20,393 nt of DNA, from NCBI GenBank assembly GCA_035566435.1, contig DATMRF010000084.1, positions 1 to 20,393 on the forward strand. Direction: 5' to 3'. The position numbers and the translations under genes are program-made. Of the stretch, positions 14,118-20,393 are shown piece after piece. The notes under the pieces were generated by a model. The model worked only from the letters and a program-made list of their open reading frames with translations. It had not been told where the DNA came from and did not search any database. Within the stretch, counting starts at the first letter, position 1, and every line of letters begins with the position of its first letter. The stretch comes from DATMRF01 sp035566435. Lineage in GTDB: Bacteria; Verrucomicrobiota; Verrucomicrobiia; Limisphaerales; UBA8199.

Positions 14118-15560
14118 ATGAACGGACAAGCAACCCCGACTCCAGTAAGAGCTTTTGATCGCGCCTACATCAACGGTCAATTCGTCACTCCCCATGGAAC
14201 CCAGGTCGTCGATCTTGTGAACCCGACTGACAACAAGGTTATCGGCAAGGTCACGATGGCAGACGAAATCGACACGCGAAAAGCCATCGGTGCTGCGAAA
14301 GAGGCCTTCAACACCTTTTCGCAAAGTAGCAAGGAATACCGGATGGAGCTCCTGCAGCGGTTGCACGACGCCGTGGCCAAGCGAATGGATCAACTCGTTG
14401 AGGCGACGGTCGTGGAATACGGCGCACCGCAAGACCGTGCGAAGGGCTCCAACAACCTCGCGGCGAACATTTTCCTGCACTTCAAGAAAGTCCTCGAAGA
14501 TTTCGATCTGGTCAAAACTGTCGGCACATCCAAGGTCGTGATGGAGCCGGCCGGCGTGGTGGGCATATTTACGCCATGGAATTCGAGCGCCGGCTCGATC
14601 GCGATCAAAGTGGCGCCGGCAATCGCTGCCGGATGCACGGTCGTCATCAAGCCCAGCGAGATGAGCGCTATGCAAACGGAAGTGTTGATGGACGCTTTTC
14701 ATGAAGCTGGGTTGCCTCCTGGCGTCATCAATGTCGTGACAGGCCTCGGCGAGGTGGTCGGGACGGAGTTAACGAAAAGTCCCGACATTCAGAAAATCGC
14801 TTTCACCGGTTCGACGCAGATCGGAAAATTGGTCGCCAGGAACTCCCTGGACACAATGAAGCGCCTGACGCTGGAGCTCGGGGGCAAGTCGCCAAACATC
14901 ATCCTGGACGACGCCGATCTCTCCACAGCGATCCCGATGGCCATCAACGCCTGCTACTTGAATAACGGGCAGGCCTGCATTGCGGCTTCGCGTCTGATCG
15001 TGCCGGAAGACCGACTCGACGAAGTGAAGCGATTAGCCAAGGCGGCCGTCCAAAAAATCAAAATGGGCGATCCGAGGGACAAGGACGTCACCCTCGGACC
15101 ATTGGCCAGCACAAAGCAGTACAAACGAGTGCAGGAGTACATCAAGTCTGGCGTCGAGGAAGGTGCGGAGCTCGTTATCGGCGGGGAAGGTCATCCGCAG
15201 GGACTTGAGGGTGGGAATTTCGTGAAGCCCACCGTGTTTGCCAACGTCACCCGCGACATGCGTATCGCGAAGGAAGAAATCTTCGGACCGGTCTTGTCGA
15301 TACTGACGTACCAGACGGAAGCCGAGGCCATTGAAATCGCCAATGATACGGAATTCGGCCTTATCGCCTACGTAAGCTCGGCGGACCCGGAAAGGGCCAA
15401 CCGTGTGGCGCGAAAACTGGCCGCCGGCCGGGTTCTGATCAACACAGTAAGTCACGATCCGTTTGCTCCCTTCGGTGGGTTCAAACAATCGGGGATCGGT
15501 CGCGAAGGCGGGATTTTCGGGCTCCAGGAGTACCTGGAACCCAAAGCGATAATCGGCTAA
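14118..15560 (+). CDS. NAD(P)-dependent aldehyde dehydrogenase
   Basis: ATG 14118 follows AAAGGTGAG about seven bases upstream, giving 480 residues, normal for the family; the ATG at 14085 has no such site. All catalytic features are present: FTPWN with N155, IKPSE with K178, Rossmann GSTQIG (231-236), general base E253 in LELGGKSPN, nucleophile C287 in NNGQACIAASR, and EEIFGPV near 384. It oxidises an aldehyde to the acid with NAD(P)+. NNGQACIAASR and a C-terminal PFGGFKQSGIGREGG resemble the broad betaine/phenylacetaldehyde-type branch, but the substrate cannot be told. There is no membrane segment, so it is cytoplasmic. Neighbours give no pathway; it seems to be transcribed alone. Confidence 0.93.
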   Translation: MNGQATPTPVRAFDRAYINGQFVTPHGTQVVDLVNPTDNKVIGKVTMADEIDTRKAIGAAKEAFNTFSQSSKEYRMELLQRLHDAVAKRMDQLVEATVVEYGAPQDRAKGSNNLAANIFLHFKKVLEDFDLVKTVGTSKVVMEPAGVVGIFTPWNSSAGSIAIKVAPAIAAGCTVVIKPSEMSAMQTEVLMDAFHEAGLPPGVINVVTGLGEVVGTELTKSPDIQKIAFTGSTQIGKLVARNSLDTMKRLTLELGGKSPNIILDDADLSTAIPMAINACYLNNGQACIAASRLIVPEDRLDEVKRLAKAAVQKIKMGDPRDKDVTLGPLASTKQYKRVQEYIKSGVEEGAELVIGGEGHPQGLEGGNFVKPTVFANVTRDMRIAKEEIFGPVLSILTYQTEAEAIEIANDTEFGLIAYVSSADPERANRVARKLAAGRVLINTVSHDPFAPFGGFKQSGIGREGGIFGLQEYLEPKAIIG

Positions 15561-15579
15561 CCCGAGGAATGTCCTGAAC

Positions 15580-15790
15580 ATGGGTTCGCATCATTGGGCC
15601 GACAATCATGGCAAGATTCCAGGCATGTATCTGGGACCCGGGCCCGCCTAAAATCTCAGGCATCCATCATCTCTACGGCGATGGGCGCGTCATCTGGAAA
15701 CTGGCCGGCAAATTTAACCTCCCGGATTTGTACCCCGGAAATCCCAAGGTCGGTTCCGTTCCCGGCCGGGGCAGCACGACGTTTTACTGA
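15580..15790 (+). pseudogene. Frameshifted C-terminal tail of a verrucomicrobial prepilin-like protein
   Basis: Frame 15580 reads GSHHWADNHGKIPGMYLGP and stops at about 15653. An overlapping frame from 15608 continues with HHLYGDGRVIWK, then LPDLYPGNPKV and a terminal TTFY. Short 'NHLYGDGRVxWK' tails ending in FY are common at the C-termini of verrucomicrobial type II secretion/prepilin-like proteins. A frame change near 15645-15655 and the missing N-terminus make this a remnant. Confidence 0.5.
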
Positions 15791-15794
15791 GCTC

Positions 15795-15807
15795 CGGGAC
15801 CGACCCC
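15795..15807. repeat. Left arm of a 13-bp inverted repeat
   Basis: CGGGACCGACCCC here is the exact reverse complement of 17026-17038. The pair brackets the thioredoxin-like gene. Confidence 0.7.
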
Positions 15808-15833
15808 CATCCCGCCAATCCCCGCGCCCCCGC

Positions 15834-16958
15834 TCATTCCTTCTTCAGCGCGGCGTCCACCTGGTTGTCGATGTTCATGGCGGCGGGGTGGCCGGCAACG
15901 ACGATTTTGCCCTGCGCGTCAATGATGTAGGTGGTGGGCACGCCCGAGACGTGGAACGCGCGGGCGGGGGCGCTGCGCCAACCGCCGTCGCCGGCCCACA
16001 CGTTGAAGGTGTTGGTCCAGCCGCGCTGGTTGACGTGTTGGCGCACAGCTTCCAGCGTGTCGTCAATGCTCAACGGGACGATGGCTACCCGGTCGCCCCA
16101 GTCCGGATGCCGCTGCTTGAGTTTTTGCAGCTCGGCCATCGGCCGCTGGCAAGGGCCGCACCAGGTCGCCCAAAAATCCAGCACCACGACTTTGCCGCGG
16201 AGCGAAGACAGCTTCAGCTTCTGTTGCTCCGTCAACGCCGTGAATTCGATTTCCGGCACGGACCGGCCCGGCGGCAGTGTCCCTTGCTCGGCGGTGTCCA
16301 GCATCGCTGTTTCCTGCCTGGTGTTTTCGTCGACGATGCCTTCCGGAAAGGTTTCCCATTGCATGCCGCCGGCGGCGCGCCAGCCGGCCGGAAACCTGCT
16401 GAGCCGCCGGAGGACGAGCTTGAGTTCGGCGCCGGCCGCGTGGTTGGTCAGCGCGTCCGGCTTAAGGATGATTTCCACCTCGTTGGCACGGGGCAGAGTC
16501 GTGCCTTCGGGCTGGAGATTATTGAAATGGACGGTGCCGATACGCTTGGGGCTGGCGGCGCGGGCGTGCAGGTCACCCTTGGCAAAGTCTAGGTGCAGCG
16601 AATCAGCCCTGGCCAAAAAGGCTTTGGCGGACGTCTCGGTTTGCTTGCGCTGCGGCTCTGTGCCCTTAATGAAGCTCTTCAAGGCCTCGTCCGCCTCCGG
16701 TTCATTGGTCGAGGCGATGGCGGTCCAATCCTCGGGCGAGGGCGTGACTTCCTTGGCAAAGCGCGCCGTGTCACGGCTCTGGAGCAGCGCGGCCACCGAG
16801 CGGGCCAGGGCGGAGAATTCGTCCTCGGCCGGCTGGAATCGCTGGGAGGGAACGGCGTCCTGGCCTTGCGTTTGGGGCGCCGGCAGACCGGCGCCTAAAA
16901 GGGCCAGCGCCAACCAGAGCGAAACCAGAGCGCGGCGGCCACACCGTCGTGAATTCAT
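15834..16958 (-). CDS. Secreted TlpA-like thioredoxin-fold protein
   Basis: The 374-residue protein starts at the ATG complementary to 16956-16958. An Arg-rich start and LVSLWLALALLGAGLPAP form a signal peptide, so the protein acts outside the cytoplasm. Residues 40-220 are a variable N-terminal domain without known motifs. From about 233 the TlpA/AhpC-TSA-type thioredoxin domain follows: GKVVVLDFWATWCGPC with C267 and C270, and the cis-proline motif SGVPTTYIID with P341. TlpA-type proteins reduce disulfides of exported proteins or assist cytochrome c maturation. In Verrucomicrobiota many paralogues have an unknown N-terminal domain like this one. It stands alone between inverted repeat arms. 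A link to the Cys-rich RiPP 5 kb away is unproven. Confidence 0.88.
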   Translation of the reverse strand: MNSRRCGRRALVSLWLALALLGAGLPAPQTQGQDAVPSQRFQPAEDEFSALARSVAALLQSRDTARFAKEVTPSPEDWTAIASTNEPEADEALKSFIKGTEPQRKQTETSAKAFLARADSLHLDFAKGDLHARAASPKRIGTVHFNNLQPEGTTLPRANEVEIILKPDALTNHAAGAELKLVLRRLSRFPAGWRAAGGMQWETFPEGIVDENTRQETAMLDTAEQGTLPPGRSVPEIEFTALTEQQKLKLSSLRGKVVVLDFWATWCGPCQRPMAELQKLKQRHPDWGDRVAIVPLSIDDTLEAVRQHVNQRGWTNTFNVWAGDGGWRSAPARAFHVSGVPTTYIIDAQGKIVVAGHPAAMNIDNQVDAALKKE

Positions 16959-17025
16959 CCAACCCCGTCCTATAGCAGAAAGCGACCGGGTGCAAGGTGG
17001 AACATTCCATTCGAGGGAAAGTGAC

Positions 17026-17038
17026 GGGGTCGGTCCCG
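17026..17038. repeat. Right arm of a 13-bp inverted repeat
   Basis: GGGGTCGGTCCCG pairs with 15795-15807. It ends exactly where intI homology breaks off (17041). Confidence 0.7.
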
Positions 17039-17040
17039 CA

Positions 17041-17346
17041 TAATAAAAACAGCAGCGCGTTGAACACCTGGTTCTGCGTTGACGCCGCCACCCGTCCGTT
17101 CACCGCCGGGTCGCTCAGGAACCGCTCGACCTCCACCGCCCCCATCTCCACCGGATGCCGCTTCCCGTGAAATAGGATAAATCGCCTAATCCACTCGCGG
17201 TAGGTCGCCTCCGTCCGAATCGAATAGTGCTTGAATCGCATCACCTCGCTGACTTGGTCCAACAGCCTCAGTTTCGGATTCGGGATGAAGCCTGCACGCT
17301 GTTCTGACGTTTTTGCTTTTCCAATATGAAGCCTCACGCCGAACAT
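17041..17346 (-). pseudogene. intI: Integron integrase IntI, N-terminal fragment
   Basis: From the ATG complementary to 17344-17346, residues 24-102 read PKLRLLDQVSEVMRFKHYSIRT, EATYREWIRRFILFH, GKRHPVEMG and AASTQNQVFNALLFLL. This is the N-terminal SAM-like core-binding domain of IntI tyrosine recombinases. After residue 102 the frame runs into the inverted repeat (GTDPVTF...), and the catalytic domain with the R-H-R-Y residues is absent. The gene is thus truncated and inactive. Orientation opposite to the cassettes and position next to attI are as in ordinary integrons. The break coincides with the inverted repeat arm at 17026-17038. Confidence 0.88.
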
Positions 17347-17355
17347 AAACTCTTA

Positions 17356-17384
17356 TTGACCAACCAGCTGTCAAGCGCTATTCT
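17356..17384 (+). promoter_or_regulatory. Candidate cassette promoter Pc
   Basis: TTGACC (17356-17361) and TATTCT (17379-17384) are 17 bp apart and point toward the cassette array, between intI and attI where Pc often lies. This is a motif match only. Confidence 0.35.
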
Positions 17385-17391
17385 CCCCTCG

Positions 17392-17411
17392 TGACGTATT
17401 ATATTACGTCA
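17392..17411. promoter_or_regulatory. Palindrome TGACGTA-N6-TACGTCA, possible operator
   Basis: A perfect 7-bp inverted repeat with a six-base AT-only centre lies between intI and attI. A further TGACG follows at 17417. It is placed to control intI or the cassette promoter; the binding protein is unknown. Confidence 0.4.
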
Positions 17412-17430
17412 AATATGACGCCGATTGCTA

Positions 17431-17437
17431 GTTAGGC
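17431..17437 (+). other. Probable attI core site
   Basis: GTTAGGC fits the GTTRRRY core. It lies 85 bp from intI and just before the first cassette gene, where the attI crossover point is expected. Confidence 0.55.
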
Positions 17438-17449
17438 CCCTGAGAGCCT

Positions 17450-17890
17450 ATGCGTTCACGCAAACTTATGATGTTCGCGGCGGTGCTTGCAGTGCTCGCG
17501 ATGTTTACAGTTTTTTGGGCATTTAGAACAGGGTGGACGAGACGGCAAGCCGAGTCGATGTCCTGCGGAAACTACATGTGCTCCATCTGCATTGGCGCTC
17601 GGTCCTGGGCTTTTGACAATAACGGTCAAATGCCATCGGACTTTCTCAGCATGTCTAACGAGTTGGCCACACCTCGTATTCTGATCTGCCCTGGCGATCA
17701 CGGAAGGCAGCCCGCTACGACATGGGCAGCCCTTACTCCGCAGCAGAGCAGTTATGAGATCGTGACAATGCAGTTGCGCGAGGGCGACTCGAATGGTGTC
17801 TTCCTTCGCTGCAAGTTCCACACTAATCACATCGGCTATGCGGACGGCACTGTTTTTGATGGCAGTAGGAGACGAACAAAGGTTTTTTGA
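17450..17890 (+). CDS. Cassette gene 1: verrucomicrobial prepilin-like small protein
   Basis: The 146-residue protein starts 12 bases after the attI core. Residues 7-26 (LMMFAAVLAVLAMFTVFWAF) form a membrane helix. CSICIGARSWAFDNNGQMPSDFLSMSNEL, given here only in part as AFDNNGQMPSDFLSM, then LATPRILICPGD and GYADGTVFDG, match a common verrucomicrobial family ('...ANDNxDxxPxxFxxMxNELxTPxILxCPxD...'). The family resembles type II secretion pseudopilins. Function is unknown. It ends just before attC1, as a cassette ORF should, and its presence in an integron suggests recruitment from a verrucomicrobial chromosome. Confidence 0.75.
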   Translation: MRSRKLMMFAAVLAVLAMFTVFWAFRTGWTRRQAESMSCGNYMCSICIGARSWAFDNNGQMPSDFLSMSNELATPRILICPGDHGRQPATTWAALTPQQSSYEIVTMQLREGDSNGVFLRCKFHTNHIGYADGTVFDGSRRRTKVF

Positions 17891-17893
17891 ACA

Positions 17894-17983
17894 GCCCAAC
17901 CAGCCGCGTCAGCCAACGCCGGTCGGGCGTCAGGTTTGCATTCGGATGTCCTCGGTCCGGCGTGGCTGCGCTGAGCGTTGGGC
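17894..17983 (+). other. attC site 1
   Basis: A 90-bp imperfect palindrome with outer cores GCCCAAC (17894-17900, RYYYAAC) and GTTGGGC (17977-17983, GTTRRRY). Inner CAGCC and CGCCGG elements pair with CCGGCG and TGGCTG near the right end. Confidence 0.85.
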
Positions 17984-17991
17984 GTGAGCTT

Positions 17992-18462
17992 ATGCGTGCT
18001 TCAACTCTCGGTTGGGTTATAGTCACCGCGCTGCTCCCGGGCTGCACACCGTCGACATCCATCGAGCCGCCGAGTGGCTGGACGCCAATAGACGCAAAGA
18101 AGTTCACGTTTTCTGTTCCGCCGGACGTCAAGGCCATGCCGACCTTTGGGATTGATTCCTATGTCGGCGAGTACAGGGGCGACGCCATTGCGTTCCATTT
18201 CGATTACGGCATTTATTCGGACCCTTTGGAATGCAGCTCCAAAAGCGGCTTTGCCGAAAGACTTGAGCGGATCGGTGGCAAAAAGGCCAAAATAGTTTCT
18301 TTTCATAATCCAGGGTCTGGGTATCCCTTCGACGAAGCTATCGCCATCCACTTCCCTAGCGCGGGACCCAAAGGGATTAAGCTTACCGTGTTTGCCACCT
18401 GCCAAACTCAGAAGGAGTATGAGACGGTCAGGGTCATTTTTCGCACTATCAGATTCAAATGA
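17992..18462 (+). CDS. Cassette gene 2: putative lipoprotein, function unknown
   Basis: ATG 17992 lies 9 bases after attC1, as is usual in cassettes; the longer frame from 17887 would run through attC1 and is rejected. The 156-residue product begins with a hydrophobic stretch and LLPGC, so Cys18 is a likely lipidation site (Pro at -2 is slightly off the consensus). The mature part, with SGWTPIDAKKFTFSVPPDV and a DYGIYSDPLE stretch, resembles small exported proteins of unknown function that start with a 'W...F.F..P..' strand. It ends with a VRVIFRTIRF strand. It ends 5 bases before attC2. Confidence 0.7.
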   Translation: MRASTLGWVIVTALLPGCTPSTSIEPPSGWTPIDAKKFTFSVPPDVKAMPTFGIDSYVGEYRGDAIAFHFDYGIYSDPLECSSKSGFAERLERIGGKKAKIVSFHNPGSGYPFDEAIAIHFPSAGPKGIKLTVFATCQTQKEYETVRVIFRTIRFK

Positions 18463-18466
18463 ACTC

Positions 18467-18559
18467 GCCCAACGAGATCACTTCAACGGACGGCGGGCGG
18501 CGCGTTCTGTTTGCATTTGTTGCTCAGTGGGCCGCCGCCGCTGAGTTTTTGCGTTGGGC
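18467..18559 (+). other. attC site 2
   Basis: A 93-bp site with outer cores GCCCAAC (18467-18473) and GTTGGGC (18553-18559). The inner GGCGGGCGGCG part can pair with the CGCCGCCGC region at the right. Confidence 0.85.
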
Positions 18560-18562
18560 GGC

Positions 18563-19039
18563 ATGCCGCACGCAACGATACACCGCGCCCTTATGAAGAA
18601 CGACCGACTCCGGCAACCTATTGACAATGACTACATGCACGCACTAGGCGTAGCTACGTTTTGCTTTGCGATCTGCGAATGGAACGCGGTTTATTGCGCC
18701 GAGCGCATTCGTCCTGGCTCGCTCCGCTCGTTCATCGATGACGAGCTAACCGCCGGCAAGATTGCAAAGAAGCTGAATACCCTCACCCGCAGCATGCCCA
18801 AGTCCGCGGAGCGTGAGCAACTAATTGCTGGCGCTCAAGGATTCGCGGACCTTGTCCACCTAAGAAATCGAATTCTTCACGGAAAGCCTTGCACCGGCCC
18901 TGGAGGAAAAGCTCGCCTTAGCAATACGAAGATTTTGCAGGTTACTGACTTGGAAGACGCCGCAGACGCATTTAGTGACTGCAGCATCGAGTTGAACCGA
19001 CTGCTACACGGATTTCTTTCGACCTACAAGCCACGGTGA
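18563..19039 (+). CDS. Cassette gene 3: HEPN-like small protein, function unknown
   Basis: ATG 18563 lies just after attC2 (158 residues); ATG 18593 is an alternative start. The protein is helical, with no signal or membrane segment. Near residue 110 it reads HLRNRILHGKP, an R-N-x3-HG pattern. RN(x)xxHG is shared by HEPN domain proteins and by some other helical families. HEPN proteins include RNase toxins and defence components, and cassettes often carry such genes, so a toxin or defence role is possible but not shown. No antitoxin partner ORF is visible within the cassette. It ends 22 bases before attC3. Confidence 0.65.
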   Translation: MPHATIHRALMKNDRLRQPIDNDYMHALGVATFCFAICEWNAVYCAERIRPGSLRSFIDDELTAGKIAKKLNTLTRSMPKSAEREQLIAGAQGFADLVHLRNRILHGKPCTGPGGKARLSNTKILQVTDLEDAADAFSDCSIELNRLLHGFLSTYKPR

Positions 19040-19061
19040 TGTCAACCCGAAGAATTATGAC

Positions 19062-19154
19062 GCCCAACCATCCGGCTGCAGGCAAGGCCGGGATTGCGCG
19101 TCTATTAGCAATCGAACGGCATCGCTCCGGCCTGCCTGAGCCGGGACGTTGGGC
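19062..19154 (+). other. attC site 3
   Basis: A 93-bp site with outer cores GCCCAAC (19062-19068) and GTTGGGC (19148-19154). GCAGGCAAGGCCGG on the left pairs well with CCGGCCTGCCTG on the right. Confidence 0.85.
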
Positions 19155-19172
19155 CTGAACACTGGACTGCGT

Positions 19173-19769
19173 ATGGGAGCCACAGGATGGAGTTATTTCG
19201 TGCCTTACGAGGCAGACATATCGGCGGCCTTGAAGCGGTTGCGCGAGGATGTTTTCGCGAGAGGTGATTACGTCTATGGGGATGGTGTCACTGAGGACCA
19301 GCGCAAAGCGATCCTTGAGGAGGCCCGCCCGGAGATGGACCCTTGGATGCAAAAGGTCAGGGAGGAGGCGGCGAAGTTGCAAGAGCCGTTCAAAACGAAG
19401 TATCTGGAGATGGCAGAGAGGATCAAGGGAGAGATTATGGGTGGCGGGTCAGCCCCGCAAAAATCCAAGCGAAAGCCTAAGACGATAGAGAAGTTGCTGG
19501 AGTTGCAGGCAGAGAATGGGACTCACTCGATTTTGGATATTGTTGGCATTTCGCAAGAGCCAGAGTTGGGCACCATCACTCCATTTCCGCGGACCAAGCT
19601 CATCGAGGTCTTTGGTTCCGAGGCTCCCAGCCACGCCCAGATTGAGCAGGCGCTTCACTCCGGTTCGCTGGAGGAGTTTCTGTCGGAGCGGTGGCAGGGC
19701 ATTTATGTCGTCGCTTATCGTGACGGGTCCCCGTCCGAAATCTTCTTCGCAGGGTGTTCCGGAGATTGA
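19173..19769 (+). CDS. Cassette gene 4: soluble hypothetical protein
   Basis: ATG 19173 is 18 bases past attC3; the frame from TTG 19149 would start inside attC3 and is rejected. The 198-residue protein begins MGATGWSYFVPYEADISAAL, followed by RLREDVFARGDYV. Hypothetical proteins with 'GWSYFVPY..D..AAL..LR...F..G.Y' at the N-terminus occur in several bacteria, often in integrons or mobile regions. A Lys/Glu-rich helical middle (90-120) is followed by HSILDIVGIS and an acidic C-terminal part ending EIFFAGCSGD. No catalytic motif is recognised. It ends 13 bases before the GCCCAA half-core interrupted by the intron. Confidence 0.7.
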   Translation: MGATGWSYFVPYEADISAALKRLREDVFARGDYVYGDGVTEDQRKAILEEARPEMDPWMQKVREEAAKLQEPFKTKYLEMAERIKGEIMGGGSAPQKSKRKPKTIEKLLELQAENGTHSILDIVGISQEPELGTITPFPRTKLIEVFGSEAPSHAQIEQALHSGSLEEFLSERWQGIYVVAYRDGSPSEIFFAGCSGD

Positions 19770-19787
19770 CCATGAGATTATGGCCCA

Positions 19788-20393
19788 ATCGGGTCGCCCG
19801 GAGGGTTGCCCCTCCGGGCTCCCACACCACCGTACATGCGGGTCCGCGTACGGCGGTTCCTGGCAGTCCTTGCGGATCGAGCAGCCATTCTTTCTCTGCC
19901 ACGGTGACCGCTGCCCGGATGCTCAGCTGGTCGGCTTCATCGCTCCGGGTCCAGATCCCCGATGGTCGTGTTCTGCCTGCCAAGTTCAGCCCTTCCTGAG
20001 TTGTGAGTCCGTCCGGGTTTGCCGGCTCGTTGCCCTCGGTACTACGGCCCCTGCTGACTCCTGTTCCCGCACAGCGACCATTCCTGGCCACCGCCCCCAC
20101 CGCCTGCTCGCGATTTATCGGAGTTACCGACGGGCTCGGGCGACAGGTCTCCCTGAGTAAGAAAGTGAACTCTTGCTGCATAACCGGACCATTTATCTCC
20201 GGAGCTGAACGCTGGGCTGCGCTGTGTGGTGCCAGCTCGCCCGCTCCGTCAGCCTTATATGGTCTTTCTGTTCGTCGGCTCATCAGCTTTGACCGGTGGC
20301 TTCCTTCCCACGAGACCTCGCGATCCCGCAGTTGCTTCGGTCTAGTACTTGGGCCAAACTGACTCCCGTTATGAGAGCCAGCCTGACTGCATT
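19788..20393 (-). mobile_element. Group IIC (attC-type) intron lacking its reverse transcriptase, 5' end off the window
   Basis: On the minus strand a domain V hairpin lies at 19825-19858: stem ACCGCCGTAC/GTACGGTGGT, a two-base AT bulge and a GCG-GACC-CGC tip. The catalytic triad position reads CGC, the group IIC form, not AGC. Domain VI follows at 19796-19819 (perfect 10-bp stem, GCAA loop), then GACCCGAT at the 3' end. The 3' exon begins TTGGGC, which is the attC core GTTGGGC cut near its first T. Upstream (20393 to about 19900) the sequence has group II-like domain I features such as CCGGTCAAAGCTGATGAGCC and TCAGCAGGGGCCGTAGTA. Only about 0.5 kb separates the window end from domain V, with no reverse transcriptase motifs, so the intron-encoded protein is missing. 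Confidence 0.75.

Noticed and set aside
15594..16592. 332-codon plus-strand ORF opposite the TlpA-like gene
   Set aside because: Arg/Gly/Pro-rich shadow of a GC-rich gene; the minus strand has a signal peptide and the WCGPC motif.
16771..17040. Continuation of the intI frame past residue 102
   Set aside because: The sequence GTDPVTF... comes from the inverted repeat and overlaps the TlpA-like gene start region; there is no recombinase similarity.
17456..17899. Minus-strand ORF opposite cassette gene 1
   Set aside because: Cassette orientation and family motifs support the plus strand.
19600..20283. 227-codon minus-strand ORF in the intron and cassette 4
   Set aside because: It has no reverse transcriptase or maturase motifs and spans domains V and VI of the intron RNA and then cassette gene 4.

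Overview
The window looks like accessory DNA from a soil or freshwater member of the Verrucomicrobiota, probably the Pedosphaera/Limisphaera side. I infer this from GC-rich genes, a DUF3631 primase-like protein, a verrucomicrobial prepilin-like protein, a TlpA-type thioredoxin protein and an integron integrase. Taxonomy is an inference from family flavour; there is no rRNA or other marker gene.

Layout. 1-1184: the 3' end of a DUF3631 gene and a small Xre-like helix-turn-helix ORF. 1848-3407: a serine beta-lactamase-fold hydrolase. 3608-11608: a class I lanthipeptide-type RiPP locus. 11609-14117: debris with a comM fragment, a small membrane protein, a tandem array of about 159-bp units and short iteron-like repeats. 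14118-15560: an aldehyde dehydrogenase. 15580-16958: a broken prepilin-like tail and a TlpA-like thioredoxin gene. 17041-20393: an integron with a truncated intI, a probable attI, three attC sites, four cassette genes, and a group IIC intron inserted opposite to the cassettes in what should be the fourth attC.

The RiPP locus is the centrepiece. Two precursor genes (4072-4818 and 10549-11460) share an identical leader with a nisin-type FDLD box and a downstream SGAS. Their cores are very large (about 170 and 230 residues), carry 31 and 40 cysteines, and most cysteines follow a threonine. Between them lie a LanC cyclase with all zinc ligands and a full-length LanB dehydratase, so dehydration and thioether formation on the Thr/Cys core is the natural reading. 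Each precursor has a divergent small conserved gene upstream. A 695-bp segment is duplicated at about 98% identity with a fixed offset of 6477 bp. A decayed 5' end of lanC after the second precursor shows that the ancestral unit was small gene - precursor - lanC. Downstream of lanB is a tRNA-Glu-shaped gene with an aberrant anticodon loop; LanB enzymes consume Glu-tRNA(Glu), which makes its position worth testing. No transporter, leader protease or immunity gene is recognisable in the window.

The right end is a mobile-gene region. The integrase is broken, so the cassette array may no longer be mobilised in cis, but the attC sites are intact to the eye.
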